From Planococcus sp. MSAK28401 (GTDB lineage: Bacteria; Bacillota; Bacilli; Bacillales_A; Planococcaceae), in the NCBI RefSeq assembly GCF_018283455.1, contig NZ_JAAMTH010000001.1, forward strand, positions 2,523,501 to 2,587,500: a stretch of DNA of 64,000 bases. The letters are read 5' to 3'. This document shows, one piece after another, positions 16,432-25,631 of the stretch. Every line of letters begins with the position of its first letter. Position 1 is the first letter of the stretch. The notes below the pieces were generated by a model. The model had not been told where the DNA came from. It made no database searches and was given only the letters and a program-made list of their open reading frames with translations. A program made the translations under genes and the position numbers.

Positions 16432-17901
16432 TCAATCCCGTGTAGTATCGATAATATCAATCCTCGAAATTTTGAGGTCTCCGCTATCTGTTCCCTGCAC
16501 CTCGTACTTTTTGCTTCGTTTGTAATTCGTCACTTCGCCCAAGTGATTCGTGAAGTCGAATTCCTCATAGGTCGTGACGAACGCTTTGTCTTCCAGAATT
16601 TCCACACCGACCGCTTCGTCAATCCAAAATTCATACATGTAATAGTCGTCCCCGATATTTCCAATAAAGTCGACCAGTTCTTTGCGGGCGACACTACCCT
16701 CTTTCAGGTATTCATCAACAACGGAGAAATCTTTTGCATTCAATGAAATTTCGTAGGCGGATCGGAAATCTGCGATGAAGGTTTGCAGTTGTTCTTCGTT
16801 TACCGATTCTGCTGTCTCCTCTTCCGCTACTTCCTCTTCCGCCGCCTCTTCACTTTCTTTCTCATCTTCCTTTTCTTCGGCCTTTTCCTTTTCCTCATCC
16901 TCAGCGACCGCTGAATAAATCGGAAGTTGAACAAAACTGCCGGCTGCTGCTTCTATCACTTCCGACTGTTCTACGTCACCTTTTTCAGTCTTTCTCTCGG
17001 CGAACAACTTGATTGTTTCTTCTGCGTCAACAGGACCGACGAAAGGCAAGTCTTTTACCGTTTTTCCGGTTGATTTCTCATTGATGTAAACTATGGCCTC
17101 TTCGTCATTCGACCAGATTTCAACACCCATGTCTTTGAGATTGAAATCAAGCAGGACTTCATCGCCTTCTGTAATTCCACACTCGGACTCCACTATTTTT
17201 TCGACTTCGCCATTTTTCATCGATAAAGAACAGTCATAGACTCCCGGCAAATATTGCCCGAGTGGGAGTTCACCATTTACAGTAGCAACAGACTCATCCC
17301 CCAAAATGAACTCCATGCCTTCCACGTCTGAAGCAAGCTCCACGTTCATTGGAATCGCTTCGATCTCAATCCCTGGATACATGCCGATGAATTTGCTTTC
17401 CTTCACCTTGAACAATTCCGTACCATTTTCATGAAGCACGACTCTTGTAATGCCATCTTCTACAACTCCACTGCCAGCTTCATAGAAACGGGATTTAAAC
17501 TCCGTTAAATCCTGTTCCACTAAATACTCTTGAAAAGCGGTGAGATCTGAGACCGTATCTTTGGGAACGATGATTTCTCCCATTGCGCTGTCCATGTCCC
17601 CTTCGTATAAGCCTTGGAGAAATGCATCTACTTTCTGTTGTGGTTCTGTATTCGCTTTAATTATTTGGTGTCCAGCGACTCCACCTGCCGCAAGCAGCAC
17701 AACAAGCGTCACGCCTACTTTTTTCTTTAAGGTCAACGGCTTACGAGCTGGCTTCGGTGCTTGTTGCGGGACTGGAGCTTTTGGCTGCACTGGAACCTGC
17801 TGGGGTTCGACTTTTGCTGTTTGCTGCTGGGTCCCGCATTCCGGACAAAAAACCTGATCCGCATCTAGTTTGTGACCACATTCACTACAAAAACGATTCA
17901 T
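16432..17901 (-). CDS. TcaA/YvbJ-like zinc-ribbon membrane protein
   Basis: This 489-aa protein starts with a four-cysteine zinc ribbon (C5, C8, C19, C22). A Pro/Gln-rich linker, one membrane segment (about 62-82) and a large outside part follow. The outside part has repeated beta-rich domains, a long Glu/Lys-rich stretch (about 325-362), and a C-terminal NTF2-like domain of about 110 residues. This architecture is that of TcaA/YvbJ proteins; TcaA in Staphylococcus is linked to teicoplanin susceptibility and wall-polymer attachment. It is the last gene of a three-gene minus-strand operon, with GGAGGG before its ATG. Confidence 0.8.
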   Translation of the reverse strand: MNRFCSECGHKLDADQVFCPECGTQQQTAKVEPQQVPVQPKAPVPQQAPKPARKPLTLKKKVGVTLVVLLAAGGVAGHQIIKANTEPQQKVDAFLQGLYEGDMDSAMGEIIVPKDTVSDLTAFQEYLVEQDLTEFKSRFYEAGSGVVEDGITRVVLHENGTELFKVKESKFIGMYPGIEIEAIPMNVELASDVEGMEFILGDESVATVNGELPLGQYLPGVYDCSLSMKNGEVEKIVESECGITEGDEVLLDFNLKDMGVEIWSNDEEAIVYINEKSTGKTVKDLPFVGPVDAEETIKLFAERKTEKGDVEQSEVIEAAAGSFVQLPIYSAVAEDEEKEKAEEKEDEKESEEAAEEEVAEEETAESVNEEQLQTFIADFRSAYEISLNAKDFSVVDEYLKEGSVARKELVDFIGNIGDDYYMYEFWIDEAVGVEILEDKAFVTTYEEFDFTNHLGEVTNYKRSKKYEVQGTDSGDLKISRIDIIDTTRD

Positions 17902-17911
17902 CTTTTCCCTC

Positions 17912-19726
17912 CTATATTTCTTTTGTTGATATTAACTCGTAAACCTGAAGTCCATCAGCCTCTTCCGTAATTTTCGTGACTGTTCGATAGGTTTTTTCAC
18001 TACTTTTCTCTGTACCATGAATGATAAACGTTTCAATAGTAGTCACTTCATAATACTTTCCGCCAACCGATTCAATGTTTTCTAATGTAGTATCTAAGTG
18101 TTCTTCCGTGATTCCTTTTTCATACATGCTATCGACGAATGCAGACTGCTCTTTCGCTTTTGGGCTGCCTTTCAGTACAAATTCGGACACGACTGAGTAA
18201 TCTCCCTGGTTGATGGCCGCGACACTGGCGTCGTTGTAATCACTCATGAACCATTCCACTGTTTCATCGCTATCAGCGAAACCTCCAGTATCTTCTTCAC
18301 TTTCTTCTTCGCTTTCCTCTTCAACTGCTGTTTTTGAAGTCCCACTGGATTTATGCATTTTCTTGCTGCCTTCAACTGTTTTAGTCGGTGCTACGTCGTA
18401 CATCCATATATCATCGTTGTACGAAGTCACCATCCACTTTTCTTCATCTTGGTCATAGACAAAATTCATGGAAACGTCCTTGATGATTTCTTCAGCTTCT
18501 GGGGTATCAGACACGTAATACTCGGCTCCGTCAATCAGAAGTTCTGCACTGAGCTCTAGGGTTTTCCCGTCATCTAAAATCGCAATCGAATCTTCATCGA
18601 TGCCGACTTCAGTCAACGCTCCCATAAAGTGGTTTTCGTATTCCTTCATCCACTTAAAATCTTCCTTAAATACAGCAAGCTGGTCTTTTTCCACGCTTGT
18701 AAATACGGCTTCATCTCGCTTAGCAAATGCCTCCACGTACTCTTCAGCGAAGACTTTTAACTGCTCAATCAAAGCTGGCTGGTGTTTTTCATCCAGACCA
18801 GTAAAGTCTAAGTTTTCATATCCAGAAGTAATCTTTACCGGTTCGGATAGTTGTGTGCCCCATGGGAAATCTACCTGAGCTTGGGCAGTCACGCTGCCAT
18901 CCATTAACAGTGGCCCGATTTCATCGGTTTCACCCATTTCATTCACTGGAATTTCTTTCTCTCCGATCACCACTTTATTCGCTTCTGGCGTATCCACAAC
19001 AAAAGTATCCAAGGCAAATACCACTGAAGTGAGCGGCAGCTCTTCGTAAATTTCCTCTGGCTCCGATGAGGCCCGGTTCAATCCTACATATAAATCAAAT
19101 GGATAGGTGAATTCGGCAAACTCGCCTTCATAGATAAACTCAGCTTGATGGTAACCAGGAGTAATGCCGCTAAATATGTATTCATCGTCTTTAGCTTTGC
19201 TCTCCTCCACCAATTCCCCATTCAAGCTCAATGATAGCCCTTCATCAGCAAAATAAAACGACACTTTCTGAACCGGAATAACAACTCGATGGGCATTGAA
19301 AACACCCATCACTTTCCCGTTTTTCTCAACGTTCGCGACATCTTCCAGCTCATAAGGTGTGATATCGCCATACTCTTCGATAAACGCAGCTGCCTCTTTG
19401 GTCGTCATCTTCTTGCCATTTGATAACTGGACCTGTTTGGCCAAACTTTTTGCATCTTCATTTTCTAATGCTTCGAAGAATTTGGACACCGCTGTCTCCG
19501 CCGATGCCGTCTTTGTCCCCCATGAATAGACTCCTACTAAAGATGCGATGAGCAAGATGCCCACTGCGCCCAGTATTTTCGTTTTTAAGCTGAGGGGTTC
19601 TTTATTTTTTTTCGGCGCAGGGGAATTCGCTTTCAACTTGTCTTTAGAAAGCGGCTTTCCGCACTCCACACATACTTGGTTGGCTTGGTCATTTTCATGC
19701 CCGCAATTTGTACAAAACGTCTTCAT
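17912..19726 (-). CDS. TcaA/YvbJ-like zinc-ribbon membrane protein
   Basis: This 604-aa protein has an N-terminal zinc ribbon (C5, C8, C19, C22) and a lysine-rich linker. One membrane segment (about 46-66) follows, then an extracytoplasmic region with several TcaA-type domains. It includes an acidic E-E-E-S-E-E-E-S stretch near 470-485 and a C-terminal domain similar in plan to that of the next gene. The two are probably old duplicates. The zinc ribbon is inside the cell and may sense or dock a partner. It is 10 bp from the next gene and 22 bp from the previous one. Confidence 0.8.
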   Translation of the reverse strand: MKTFCTNCGHENDQANQVCVECGKPLSKDKLKANSPAPKKNKEPLSLKTKILGAVGILLIASLVGVYSWGTKTASAETAVSKFFEALENEDAKSLAKQVQLSNGKKMTTKEAAAFIEEYGDITPYELEDVANVEKNGKVMGVFNAHRVVIPVQKVSFYFADEGLSLSLNGELVEESKAKDDEYIFSGITPGYHQAEFIYEGEFAEFTYPFDLYVGLNRASSEPEEIYEELPLTSVVFALDTFVVDTPEANKVVIGEKEIPVNEMGETDEIGPLLMDGSVTAQAQVDFPWGTQLSEPVKITSGYENLDFTGLDEKHQPALIEQLKVFAEEYVEAFAKRDEAVFTSVEKDQLAVFKEDFKWMKEYENHFMGALTEVGIDEDSIAILDDGKTLELSAELLIDGAEYYVSDTPEAEEIIKDVSMNFVYDQDEEKWMVTSYNDDIWMYDVAPTKTVEGSKKMHKSSGTSKTAVEEESEEESEEDTGGFADSDETVEWFMSDYNDASVAAINQGDYSVVSEFVLKGSPKAKEQSAFVDSMYEKGITEEHLDTTLENIESVGGKYYEVTTIETFIIHGTEKSSEKTYRTVTKITEEADGLQVYELISTKEI

Positions 19727-19748
19727 ATTTTCACCATTCTTTCAGAAT

Positions 19749-20588
19749 TTAAAAAAAGTAAAATAGCTCGTTTAAATCATCCATATAACGCCCAATAGTT
19801 GAGTCAAAGAAAACGGTCATAATGATGAATGTACCCACCGTGAACAACACGATGTAAGTAAGATACGCATAGTACGAATCAAATGATTTTGTTGTTTTCT
19901 TCAATAAGGCTGTGACCAAGTACAATGGCATAACCGAAATGGCTAAGCTCAAGCTGATGAACAACATTAAATTCCCGAAAGTCATGGAGCTGATTAGCAA
20001 TAAAGCATACGCCAGCACTACAAGTGCAACGGATGGGACCATCAAAGTACCAAAGCTGGTCACAATGCTTTTAAATGACTCATCTGGTCCGGCAAACTTA
20101 TTGACCACAAAGATGCAGGCTGCAGCCAAAGCGAAAAGGAACCCCAAAGTTAGAACAGTACCAAAAAGGACCGAGAAAAACGAAGGCATAAGACTTTGGG
20201 AACTACCGAAAAAATCGCCAAAATCGTCCATTGGGCTAATGGCCATGCTCAGGTTCTTATAAATGGCTAATGAGAAAAACAACGCGAAGATTCCCATGGT
20301 GATAAGTGCATTGACAAACTGATCAGCCGACTGGTCTACAATCAATCCTGGTTTCTTAAAATAGCGCAAGAAATAATTCCAATATTGCTTCGACTGTACT
20401 TTCACTTTCTCTACGTGCTGGTTTGGTTCAGTGGGTACGGGGTTAACCGCAGCTGCTGCGTTATACCCGGCCGGTTCTGGTGCTGCTGTTGCTTGAGACT
20501 CCACGTTCGGATTTGCGACGAGACCCGCTCCACACTTTCCGCAGAATTTCCCCGTATCTTGTTCATGTTGACAATTTGGACATTTCAT
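19749..20588 (-). CDS. Zinc-ribbon polytopic membrane protein
   Basis: This 279-aa protein has an N-terminal zinc ribbon (C3, C6, C16, C19) and an Ala/Pro-rich linker. Five to six membrane segments start near residue 90 and include long loops with F-A-G-P-D-E-S-F-K. The plan resembles YIP1-like/DUF6574-type proteins, which often lie beside TcaA-like genes. It is the first gene of the operon, with GGAGGG 7 nt before the ATG. The shared zinc ribbon of all three products suggests they form or regulate one membrane complex (inferred). Confidence 0.75.
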   Translation of the reverse strand: MKCPNCQHEQDTGKFCGKCGAGLVANPNVESQATAAPEPAGYNAAAAVNPVPTEPNQHVEKVKVQSKQYWNYFLRYFKKPGLIVDQSADQFVNALITMGIFALFFSLAIYKNLSMAISPMDDFGDFFGSSQSLMPSFFSVLFGTVLTLGFLFALAAACIFVVNKFAGPDESFKSIVTSFGTLMVPSVALVVLAYALLLISSMTFGNLMLFISLSLAISVMPLYLVTALLKKTTKSFDSYYAYLTYIVLFTVGTFIIMTVFFDSTIGRYMDDLNELFYFF

Positions 20589-20852
20589 TTCTGTTCCCTC
20601 CTGTTAATAAGTAGTAGATAAAATTAGGTACAATTGCAGGAATTCAAAAGGTACACGTTTTTTAATATAGACAGTACCTTTTTACTATTATAATAGAATC
20701 TACCTGTAAGTAAAGGCAATATCAGTAAAAAATTAGATAGTACTACATGTTCTCTAAATTTATGTTCCGCTGACTAAATGCTCAATAATTTGGTCGATTA
20801 TTTTCAGGCTATATCACACTTTTTAGAAGGGATGTACATGCTCAACTACAAA
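20589..20852. promoter_or_regulatory. Upstream region of the zinc-ribbon operon
   Basis: AT-rich DNA expected to hold the minus-strand operon promoter; no clear single promoter or gene was picked out. Confidence 0.3.
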
Positions 20853-20895
20853 GAGGCAAGCTTATAGAAGAACATAGCAGTTCTAAGCTTGCCTG
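20852..20895 (-). terminator. Hairpin, probable terminator of the gene at 21062
   Basis: The arms AGGCAAGCTTA-AGAA / TTCT-AAGCTTGCCT lie about 170 bp after the minus-strand stop at 21062. The following T-run is interrupted, so its strength is uncertain. Confidence 0.5.
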
Positions 20896-21061
20896 AATCG
20901 GTCCTCCTTAATATTCATTACATCACTACAAGTCTGCAATCCTAGAAAAACAGACTCGTTTGGATTCTTGAGTCGACTCTACAAATTTTTATACTCAGCC
21001 AACGACTCAAGGTCAAAGACTTACTTGATATCTAAACCTTAGATGATCTTGCTTTAGTTTT

Positions 21062-21517
21062 TTACTTTATATCAGTTATGTACCATAAACGATCTTTCTT
21101 CTTTAAATAAAAAACTAGATGTTCTTCTTCACTAACTCCTTCATATTCAGTTTTCACTTTTGCATACACTATTGCTTCTGTCCGTAATAAATCTGATTCA
21201 CTGGGTTGCACATCAATGTACATTCGAGAACCGGTATATCCTAGTAACTCTTCTGATAAGGGCATAAAATTAATTAAAAGGTCTACCACATCAACTCCTA
21301 AAAGAGCACTACTTATTGCTCCTGTAAAATTAAATGTGTTTTTGATTTGATCTACCTCTGGATGGTGAATCATACTTATCATTTTCTTTATATCTTGCCT
21401 ATTATAAGCTTCTGAAAATTCCTGTACGCGGTCTTCTGGTTTTTCAAAGTATCCCATGTATGAGAGAAATACTCCGGCACAAATAAGAATGATTAGCAAT
21501 TGCCCTAATCTCCTCAT
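21062..21517 (-). CDS. Membrane-anchored NTF2-like protein
   Basis: This 151-aa protein has an N-terminal hydrophobic segment (about 5-22) without a lipobox. A domain of about 120 residues follows, starting with a helix R-V-Q-E-F-S-E-A-Y-N-R-Q-D-I-K-K-M and ending with strands Y-L-K-K-K-D-R-L-W-Y-I-T-D-I. This helix-then-strands plan is that of secreted NTF2-like/DUF4878-type proteins, similar to the C-terminal domains of the TcaA-like products nearby. A GAGGTG site supports the start. Function unknown. Confidence 0.7.
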   Translation of the reverse strand: MRRLGQLLIILICAGVFLSYMGYFEKPEDRVQEFSEAYNRQDIKKMISMIHHPEVDQIKNTFNFTGAISSALLGVDVVDLLINFMPLSEELLGYTGSRMYIDVQPSESDLLRTEAIVYAKVKTEYEGVSEEEHLVFYLKKKDRLWYITDIK

Positions 21518-21572
21518 AAATTCACCTCGATTTTTATTATTTTTGATATGAAGACATAGTGGTAAAAGATAT

Positions 21573-21604
21573 AAAAAAAACAGGCAGCGAATAAAGCTGC
21601 CTGT
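21573..21604 (-). terminator. Terminator of the AAA+ operon
   Basis: On the minus strand, ACAGGCAGC / GCTGCCTGT with a 7-nt loop is followed by eight T. It lies 8 bp after the AAA+ gene. Confidence 0.9.
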
Positions 21605-21612
21605 CCGTTATA

Positions 21613-23172
21613 TCAGACCAGCACCGTCCGGCCACTTCTTTTCTTCGATTGTTTTGGATCGATCCCGGCATGATCATGCTGTCTACCCGCGGGTACCGCC
21701 CGTTCTTTGCCCCAAGCCCGTATGCTCTCAATTTGTTCCGGGCTTGTTTGCGAGAGTGGCACGACGTTTTGGAAATAGTCGATAAACGTTTGTTCGTCGA
21801 TGGAATCGTCTCCTTTGACTACTGCCTGTTTAACCACTTCCCTGACTGCGGCTTCCAAATCCGATCCCGCAAAACCGTCCGAGATAAACACCAGGCGTTG
21901 GATTAGCTCATCCGACAAATCCATTTTCAACCCTTTTTCGACATAAATACGGATGATTTGTTCCCGCTCTTCCGGCGTTGGCAAGTCTACAAAGAACAAT
22001 TCGTCAAAACGGCCCCGCCGTAATAATTCAGGAGGCAATTGAGAGACATCGTTCGCGGTTGCAACGATAAAGACACGTGCCAAGCTTTCCTGTAGCCAGT
22101 ATAAAAATTGGCCGACAAGACGTGTAGAAGTCCCTCCGTCCCCGCCGCCTGTCGCTCCTGCCAATCCTTTTTCTATTTCATCGATCCACAGTACACAAGG
22201 TGCAACGTGATCTGCCGTGGATAATGCTTCTTTCAGCCTCGACTCACTTTGTCCTAGATACTGGCCATGGATCGTCGATAAGTCTAAACGATAAAGCGGT
22301 AAATTCCAGCTTGAAGCAATGGCTTTTGCAGAGAGTGATTTTCCACAGCCTGGCACTCCTACCAACAAAATGCCTCTTGGCGGCCGGATGCCCCGTTCCC
22401 GTAAATCAGCGGTTAGGAGCTTTTCATTCGCTTCCAGCCACTTCTTCATGCCTTCTAAACCGCCTATTGCATAATCCGCTTTTACCGGCACACGTTCAAT
22501 GCCTGAAATATCAGAAAAAATACGATCTTTGGCATGCATTAATTCTTTCAAATCCCCATGAGTGATTGAACCGTTAGCGAGAAGTGTGGCAATAACGTTT
22601 TCTGCCTCAATTTGGCTGATTCCTGCCAGAATCGCTGCAGCTTGTTTTTCTTCCTCGTCCCCCCACTCAATGAGCATTTCTCCACGGTAACCGGTAATTT
22701 GATCCCGGATAATTTCGAGCATTTCATCTTCGTTCGGTGGATTTAAGGCAATCGACATACCTGAACGTTGCAGCGGAGCCCATACCGGTTTATTAGTGAT
22801 GACGATAATGCTCCCCCCTGTCTCAATTGCCATCATGGCGAGATCTTGGAATTGCCGGGCGATAGGGGTGTCATCTTCCAAGTCCTGGACTTCCGTATAA
22901 ATAAAAGTCAAATTCTGTTGTTGGCTTATTTTTTGATTGGCAAAATCTAAACCTCCCATCACTGACCGGTCTTCATTTACCAATCGATTGGTGTGGATGT
23001 CCCGGGTTCCTTGAGAAATCGTATGGCTGAAAACCGGCAAAGCCATTTTTTCTGCAATCTCGGCTGCGATTTCAAGCGCTCGTTTATGTTCGGAAGTCCG
23101 GATGGTAATAAAGGGGATTCGCGCTTTTAAATATCTTTCCAGTGTGGCATAACAACTCGCAGCATCGTTCAT
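21613..23172 (-). CDS. Ycf46-like AAA+ ATPase
   Basis: This 519-aa protein has two parts. The N-terminal half (about 1-225) is AAA-like in plan but lacks a Walker A. The C-terminal half is a full AAA+ module with Walker A G-V-P-G-C-G-K-S at 272-279, Walker B V-L-W-I-D-E at 327-332, sensor A-T-A-N-D at 371-375 and an arginine finger region R-R-G-R-F-D at 385-390. Conserved A-P-C-V-L-W-I-D-E-I-E-K and L-P-P-E-L-L-R match the Ycf46 group of plastids and cyanobacteria. It likely remodels a protein complex using ATP. It overlaps the upstream gene by ATGA and is last in a five-gene operon. The role in Firmicutes is unknown. Confidence 0.85.
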   Translation of the reverse strand: MNDAASCYATLERYLKARIPFITIRTSEHKRALEIAAEIAEKMALPVFSHTISQGTRDIHTNRLVNEDRSVMGGLDFANQKISQQQNLTFIYTEVQDLEDDTPIARQFQDLAMMAIETGGSIIVITNKPVWAPLQRSGMSIALNPPNEDEMLEIIRDQITGYRGEMLIEWGDEEEKQAAAILAGISQIEAENVIATLLANGSITHGDLKELMHAKDRIFSDISGIERVPVKADYAIGGLEGMKKWLEANEKLLTADLRERGIRPPRGILLVGVPGCGKSLSAKAIASSWNLPLYRLDLSTIHGQYLGQSESRLKEALSTADHVAPCVLWIDEIEKGLAGATGGGDGGTSTRLVGQFLYWLQESLARVFIVATANDVSQLPPELLRRGRFDELFFVDLPTPEEREQIIRIYVEKGLKMDLSDELIQRLVFISDGFAGSDLEAAVREVVKQAVVKGDDSIDEQTFIDYFQNVVPLSQTSPEQIESIRAWGKERAVPAGRQHDHAGIDPKQSKKRSGRTVLV

Positions 23173-23729
23173 TTCCAGATCACCCTTCTCTTTTTAGTAG
23201 AATTCCGCACAGAAGTTTCTTGTCCTGCAGTTTCTGGCGTATGCCCCATCTTGCTCAAAGGAACTGTGACTTGTCTTTCTGTATCAAAACCAGTGATGGG
23301 GTTATTTTTTATTAACAGCCGCAAGTGTCCAGTACGGTCTGTCTTCGCGCTGTCGGTCAAGGAATTCTGTGCACTTTCCGCAAATTCTCTCACCACTTGT
23401 TCAAGAGCTCTTTGTACTTCATTGGGAAAAGCAGGCAATTTAGCAAACCTTAGGCAAAAAGATAATCGCTTGCGTAGAGTTAAAATGGACCCGACCATCA
23501 GCGTCTCCTCGTTACCGCTGCGATTTAATGCTAATTGAAATTGATTTGATGCGCTTTTCAGCTTAAGGTCCATCACATCGTAAATTTTTTGGACAAACCG
23601 TTCTGCTACCCCAGGTGTCCACTCGATACTTCCCTGTTCCATTGCCGCTATCGTCTCTTCATCTATTTGTTCCGACTTCATTGACTCTAGAAAGTCTAAC
23701 CATTCCGTATAAGTTGCAGGCGGCTTCAT
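23169..23729 (-). CDS. Uncharacterised protein of the AAA+ operon
   Basis: This 186-aa soluble protein has a helical N-terminal two-thirds with L-D-F-L-E-S-M, W-T-P-G-V-A-E-R-F-V and a basic segment L-R-K-R-L-S-F-C-L-R-F. Its C-terminal tail is polar and very basic (K-K-R-R). No known family recognised. It overlaps both neighbours by ATGA, so its production is coupled to the AAA+ ATPase, suggesting it acts as adaptor or substrate (inferred). Confidence 0.65.
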   Translation of the reverse strand: MKPPATYTEWLDFLESMKSEQIDEETIAAMEQGSIEWTPGVAERFVQKIYDVMDLKLKSASNQFQLALNRSGNEETLMVGSILTLRKRLSFCLRFAKLPAFPNEVQRALEQVVREFAESAQNSLTDSAKTDRTGHLRLLIKNNPITGFDTERQVTVPLSKMGHTPETAGQETSVRNSTKKRRVIWK

Positions 23730-23917
23730 AGTTTTGTTCGCTTCCGTCTAACAAGGTTTGCCGGGGGTTTTAAATCCCACTCAGGAAACTGTGTAGCAAG
23801 TGCATCATTAACAGTTTCCTGTCCCACGATTTTCAGTAACGGTTCGGCAGTTTCAGGTTGTATCACCTTCGATTTATTGCGATTGACTACTCCTGTAGCT
23901 TGATCATTGACTGTCAT
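23726..23917 (-). CDS. Small uncharacterised protein of the AAA+ operon (63 aa)
   Basis: A 63-aa polar, basic protein starting M-T-V-N-D-Q and ending R-R-K-R-T-K-L. A segment K-I-V-G-Q-E-T-V-N-D-A-L-A could form one helix. The ATG at 23917 lies 8 nt after AAGGGG; a GTG nine bases upstream sits too close to that site. It overlaps the next gene by 4 bp. Family not recognised. Confidence 0.6.
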   Translation of the reverse strand: MTVNDQATGVVNRNKSKVIQPETAEPLLKIVGQETVNDALATQFPEWDLKPPANLVRRKRTKL

Positions 23918-23929
23918 CTTTTTCACCCC

Positions 23930-25627
23930 TTAGCTTATAATCGCACGGCCATTGTCATGGCTTGAGAATGCATATTGTTCCGGATTGATCGAATCCAAGA
24001 GTTCAGAAACAGTAGGCGCATGAGCATCTTCCGCTGCATACTCCTGGCGCCAATCGGCCACTTCAGCTAGCGAAGCGCGCAATATGCCTTTACAGTTCTC
24101 GAAATATGCTTGGAAATCTTCTGCAATTTTTTCTTTTTTCTTTTGGATTCCTTTATATCCCATATAAATATAACCACCGCAAACCAATGCAATGAGAAAT
24201 AGAAACGGCATATTAAATCCCCCATAAACGAGTACAGCAGCTAGGCCCATCGCGATATAATGATTTTTTTCGAATTTCATTTTCGAAAGATGTTCATTTT
24301 TTCTTTTTTCAATATGGGCAGAGAGCGAATTGACCAATTCGGTTTCATTCCCACCGTCCTGAGTGACTCCTTGCCATCCTTCGATTTGAAGCGTAATATC
24401 CATCGGTACGAGAGAACGCACTTTAGCGGTAATATCGTCATGGGCGTTTTTAATCCAGTCTTTTGACCAGGCAATCGAGAATTTTTGGGTAGCCAGTGAA
24501 GCGTTGGAGGTTTCTGGATGCATCGCGAAATTCGTCAGCAATTGCGTAAAAGACACGCGTTCTTCCAATGATTTTTCGTTATTAAAAAGGTTTCGCGCCT
24601 GCTGCTCATCTCCATTTTGTTGAATGATCAATGACAATAACCGTTCTTCTTTACGCAAGGGCAGTTCTTCTTCGTCAAATTTAGTGACTAACTTGTCCAG
24701 CATCTCATCGACCGCAAAAGCCACAGTTTTAGAAGGCGTAACCTCCTGGTTGAAAATATCTGCAAAATAGTCATGAATGATTCGATGGAGTTGCGCGCCT
24801 TGCATACTGCCGCTCATCTGCCCCCAAGTCGAGCTGTACTTTTGTAAATATGGATAATCATCCGACGGTAAATCTTGCATTTTCGATATCAACGCTTCTT
24901 CCCACTGAGCATTTTGCTCTTCGACAAAGCCTTCCTTTTCAGCCAATTCCGAAACCCAGGCCTCTACTTGATGAGCACATTTCACGCGTGCATCCGGTCC
25001 AAATACTCCATTGGTGAAACCGTCAATCATAATGACAATTTCCCGTTCAAGTTCTTCGGGGTTCTGTAATCCGAAATAATGACTGACCCATTGGCTGCTC
25101 GCTTGATAACGTGCCCCTCTTCTAGTGACTAGAGCGAAAAATAAAGCCGTTTTTTCATTATCACGGCGCATCGCTTCCTTCATGGCTTTATCAGCTAGTT
25201 CTTTGTTGTCATTCAACCAAGCCGCTAAAGCGATCAAAGCAGGAGCTAGCCAATAACGAGGAGATGCAAGCATATGCTCTTCAGTAGAATTCTCGATTTT
25301 TTCTTTCTTTACAAGCCCTACATCCACAGCCTGTAAAATACCGCTCACTCGCCGTCTTACTTCGCCATAATGCCCAAACTCCGATTCCAATTCCTGCCGA
25401 ACTTTTACAATTCGGGTTTCGGCTAACTGAAGGTTTTTGCCTAGCAAATCACGCTGGACATAATCCTGGAATTCTTGGATCAACTGATTCAAATTGTTAT
25501 GCACTTCATATAAATCCATATTGACAGCGTCCACTTGGCTAGTTAAGTGTCCAATATTCTGATCTAAAGAATTTAAACTGTTTTCTATATAATTTAAATC
25601 CGCATGTGAAATTATTTGTTCTGTCAT
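23930..25627 (-). CDS. Coiled-coil membrane protein of the AAA+ operon
   Basis: This 565-aa protein begins with a long heptad-rich coiled coil (about 10-95), with runs such as L-N-S-L-D-Q-N-I and V-N-M-D-L-Y-E-V. A helical middle domain follows (about 115-440). Two closely spaced membrane segments lie at about 456-492, then a cytoplasmic helical tail of about 70 residues. The two segments would keep both ends on the same side. The site AAGGGGTG is 6 nt before the ATG. No family recognised. It is the only membrane protein of the operon and so a natural anchor or client for the AAA+ ATPase (inferred). Confidence 0.7.
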   Translation of the reverse strand: MTEQIISHADLNYIENSLNSLDQNIGHLTSQVDAVNMDLYEVHNNLNQLIQEFQDYVQRDLLGKNLQLAETRIVKVRQELESEFGHYGEVRRRVSGILQAVDVGLVKKEKIENSTEEHMLASPRYWLAPALIALAAWLNDNKELADKAMKEAMRRDNEKTALFFALVTRRGARYQASSQWVSHYFGLQNPEELEREIVIMIDGFTNGVFGPDARVKCAHQVEAWVSELAEKEGFVEEQNAQWEEALISKMQDLPSDDYPYLQKYSSTWGQMSGSMQGAQLHRIIHDYFADIFNQEVTPSKTVAFAVDEMLDKLVTKFDEEELPLRKEERLLSLIIQQNGDEQQARNLFNNEKSLEERVSFTQLLTNFAMHPETSNASLATQKFSIAWSKDWIKNAHDDITAKVRSLVPMDITLQIEGWQGVTQDGGNETELVNSLSAHIEKRKNEHLSKMKFEKNHYIAMGLAAVLVYGGFNMPFLFLIALVCGGYIYMGYKGIQKKKEKIAEDFQAYFENCKGILRASLAEVADWRQEYAAEDAHAPTVSELLDSINPEQYAFSSHDNGRAIIS

Positions 25628-25631
25628 ATTA

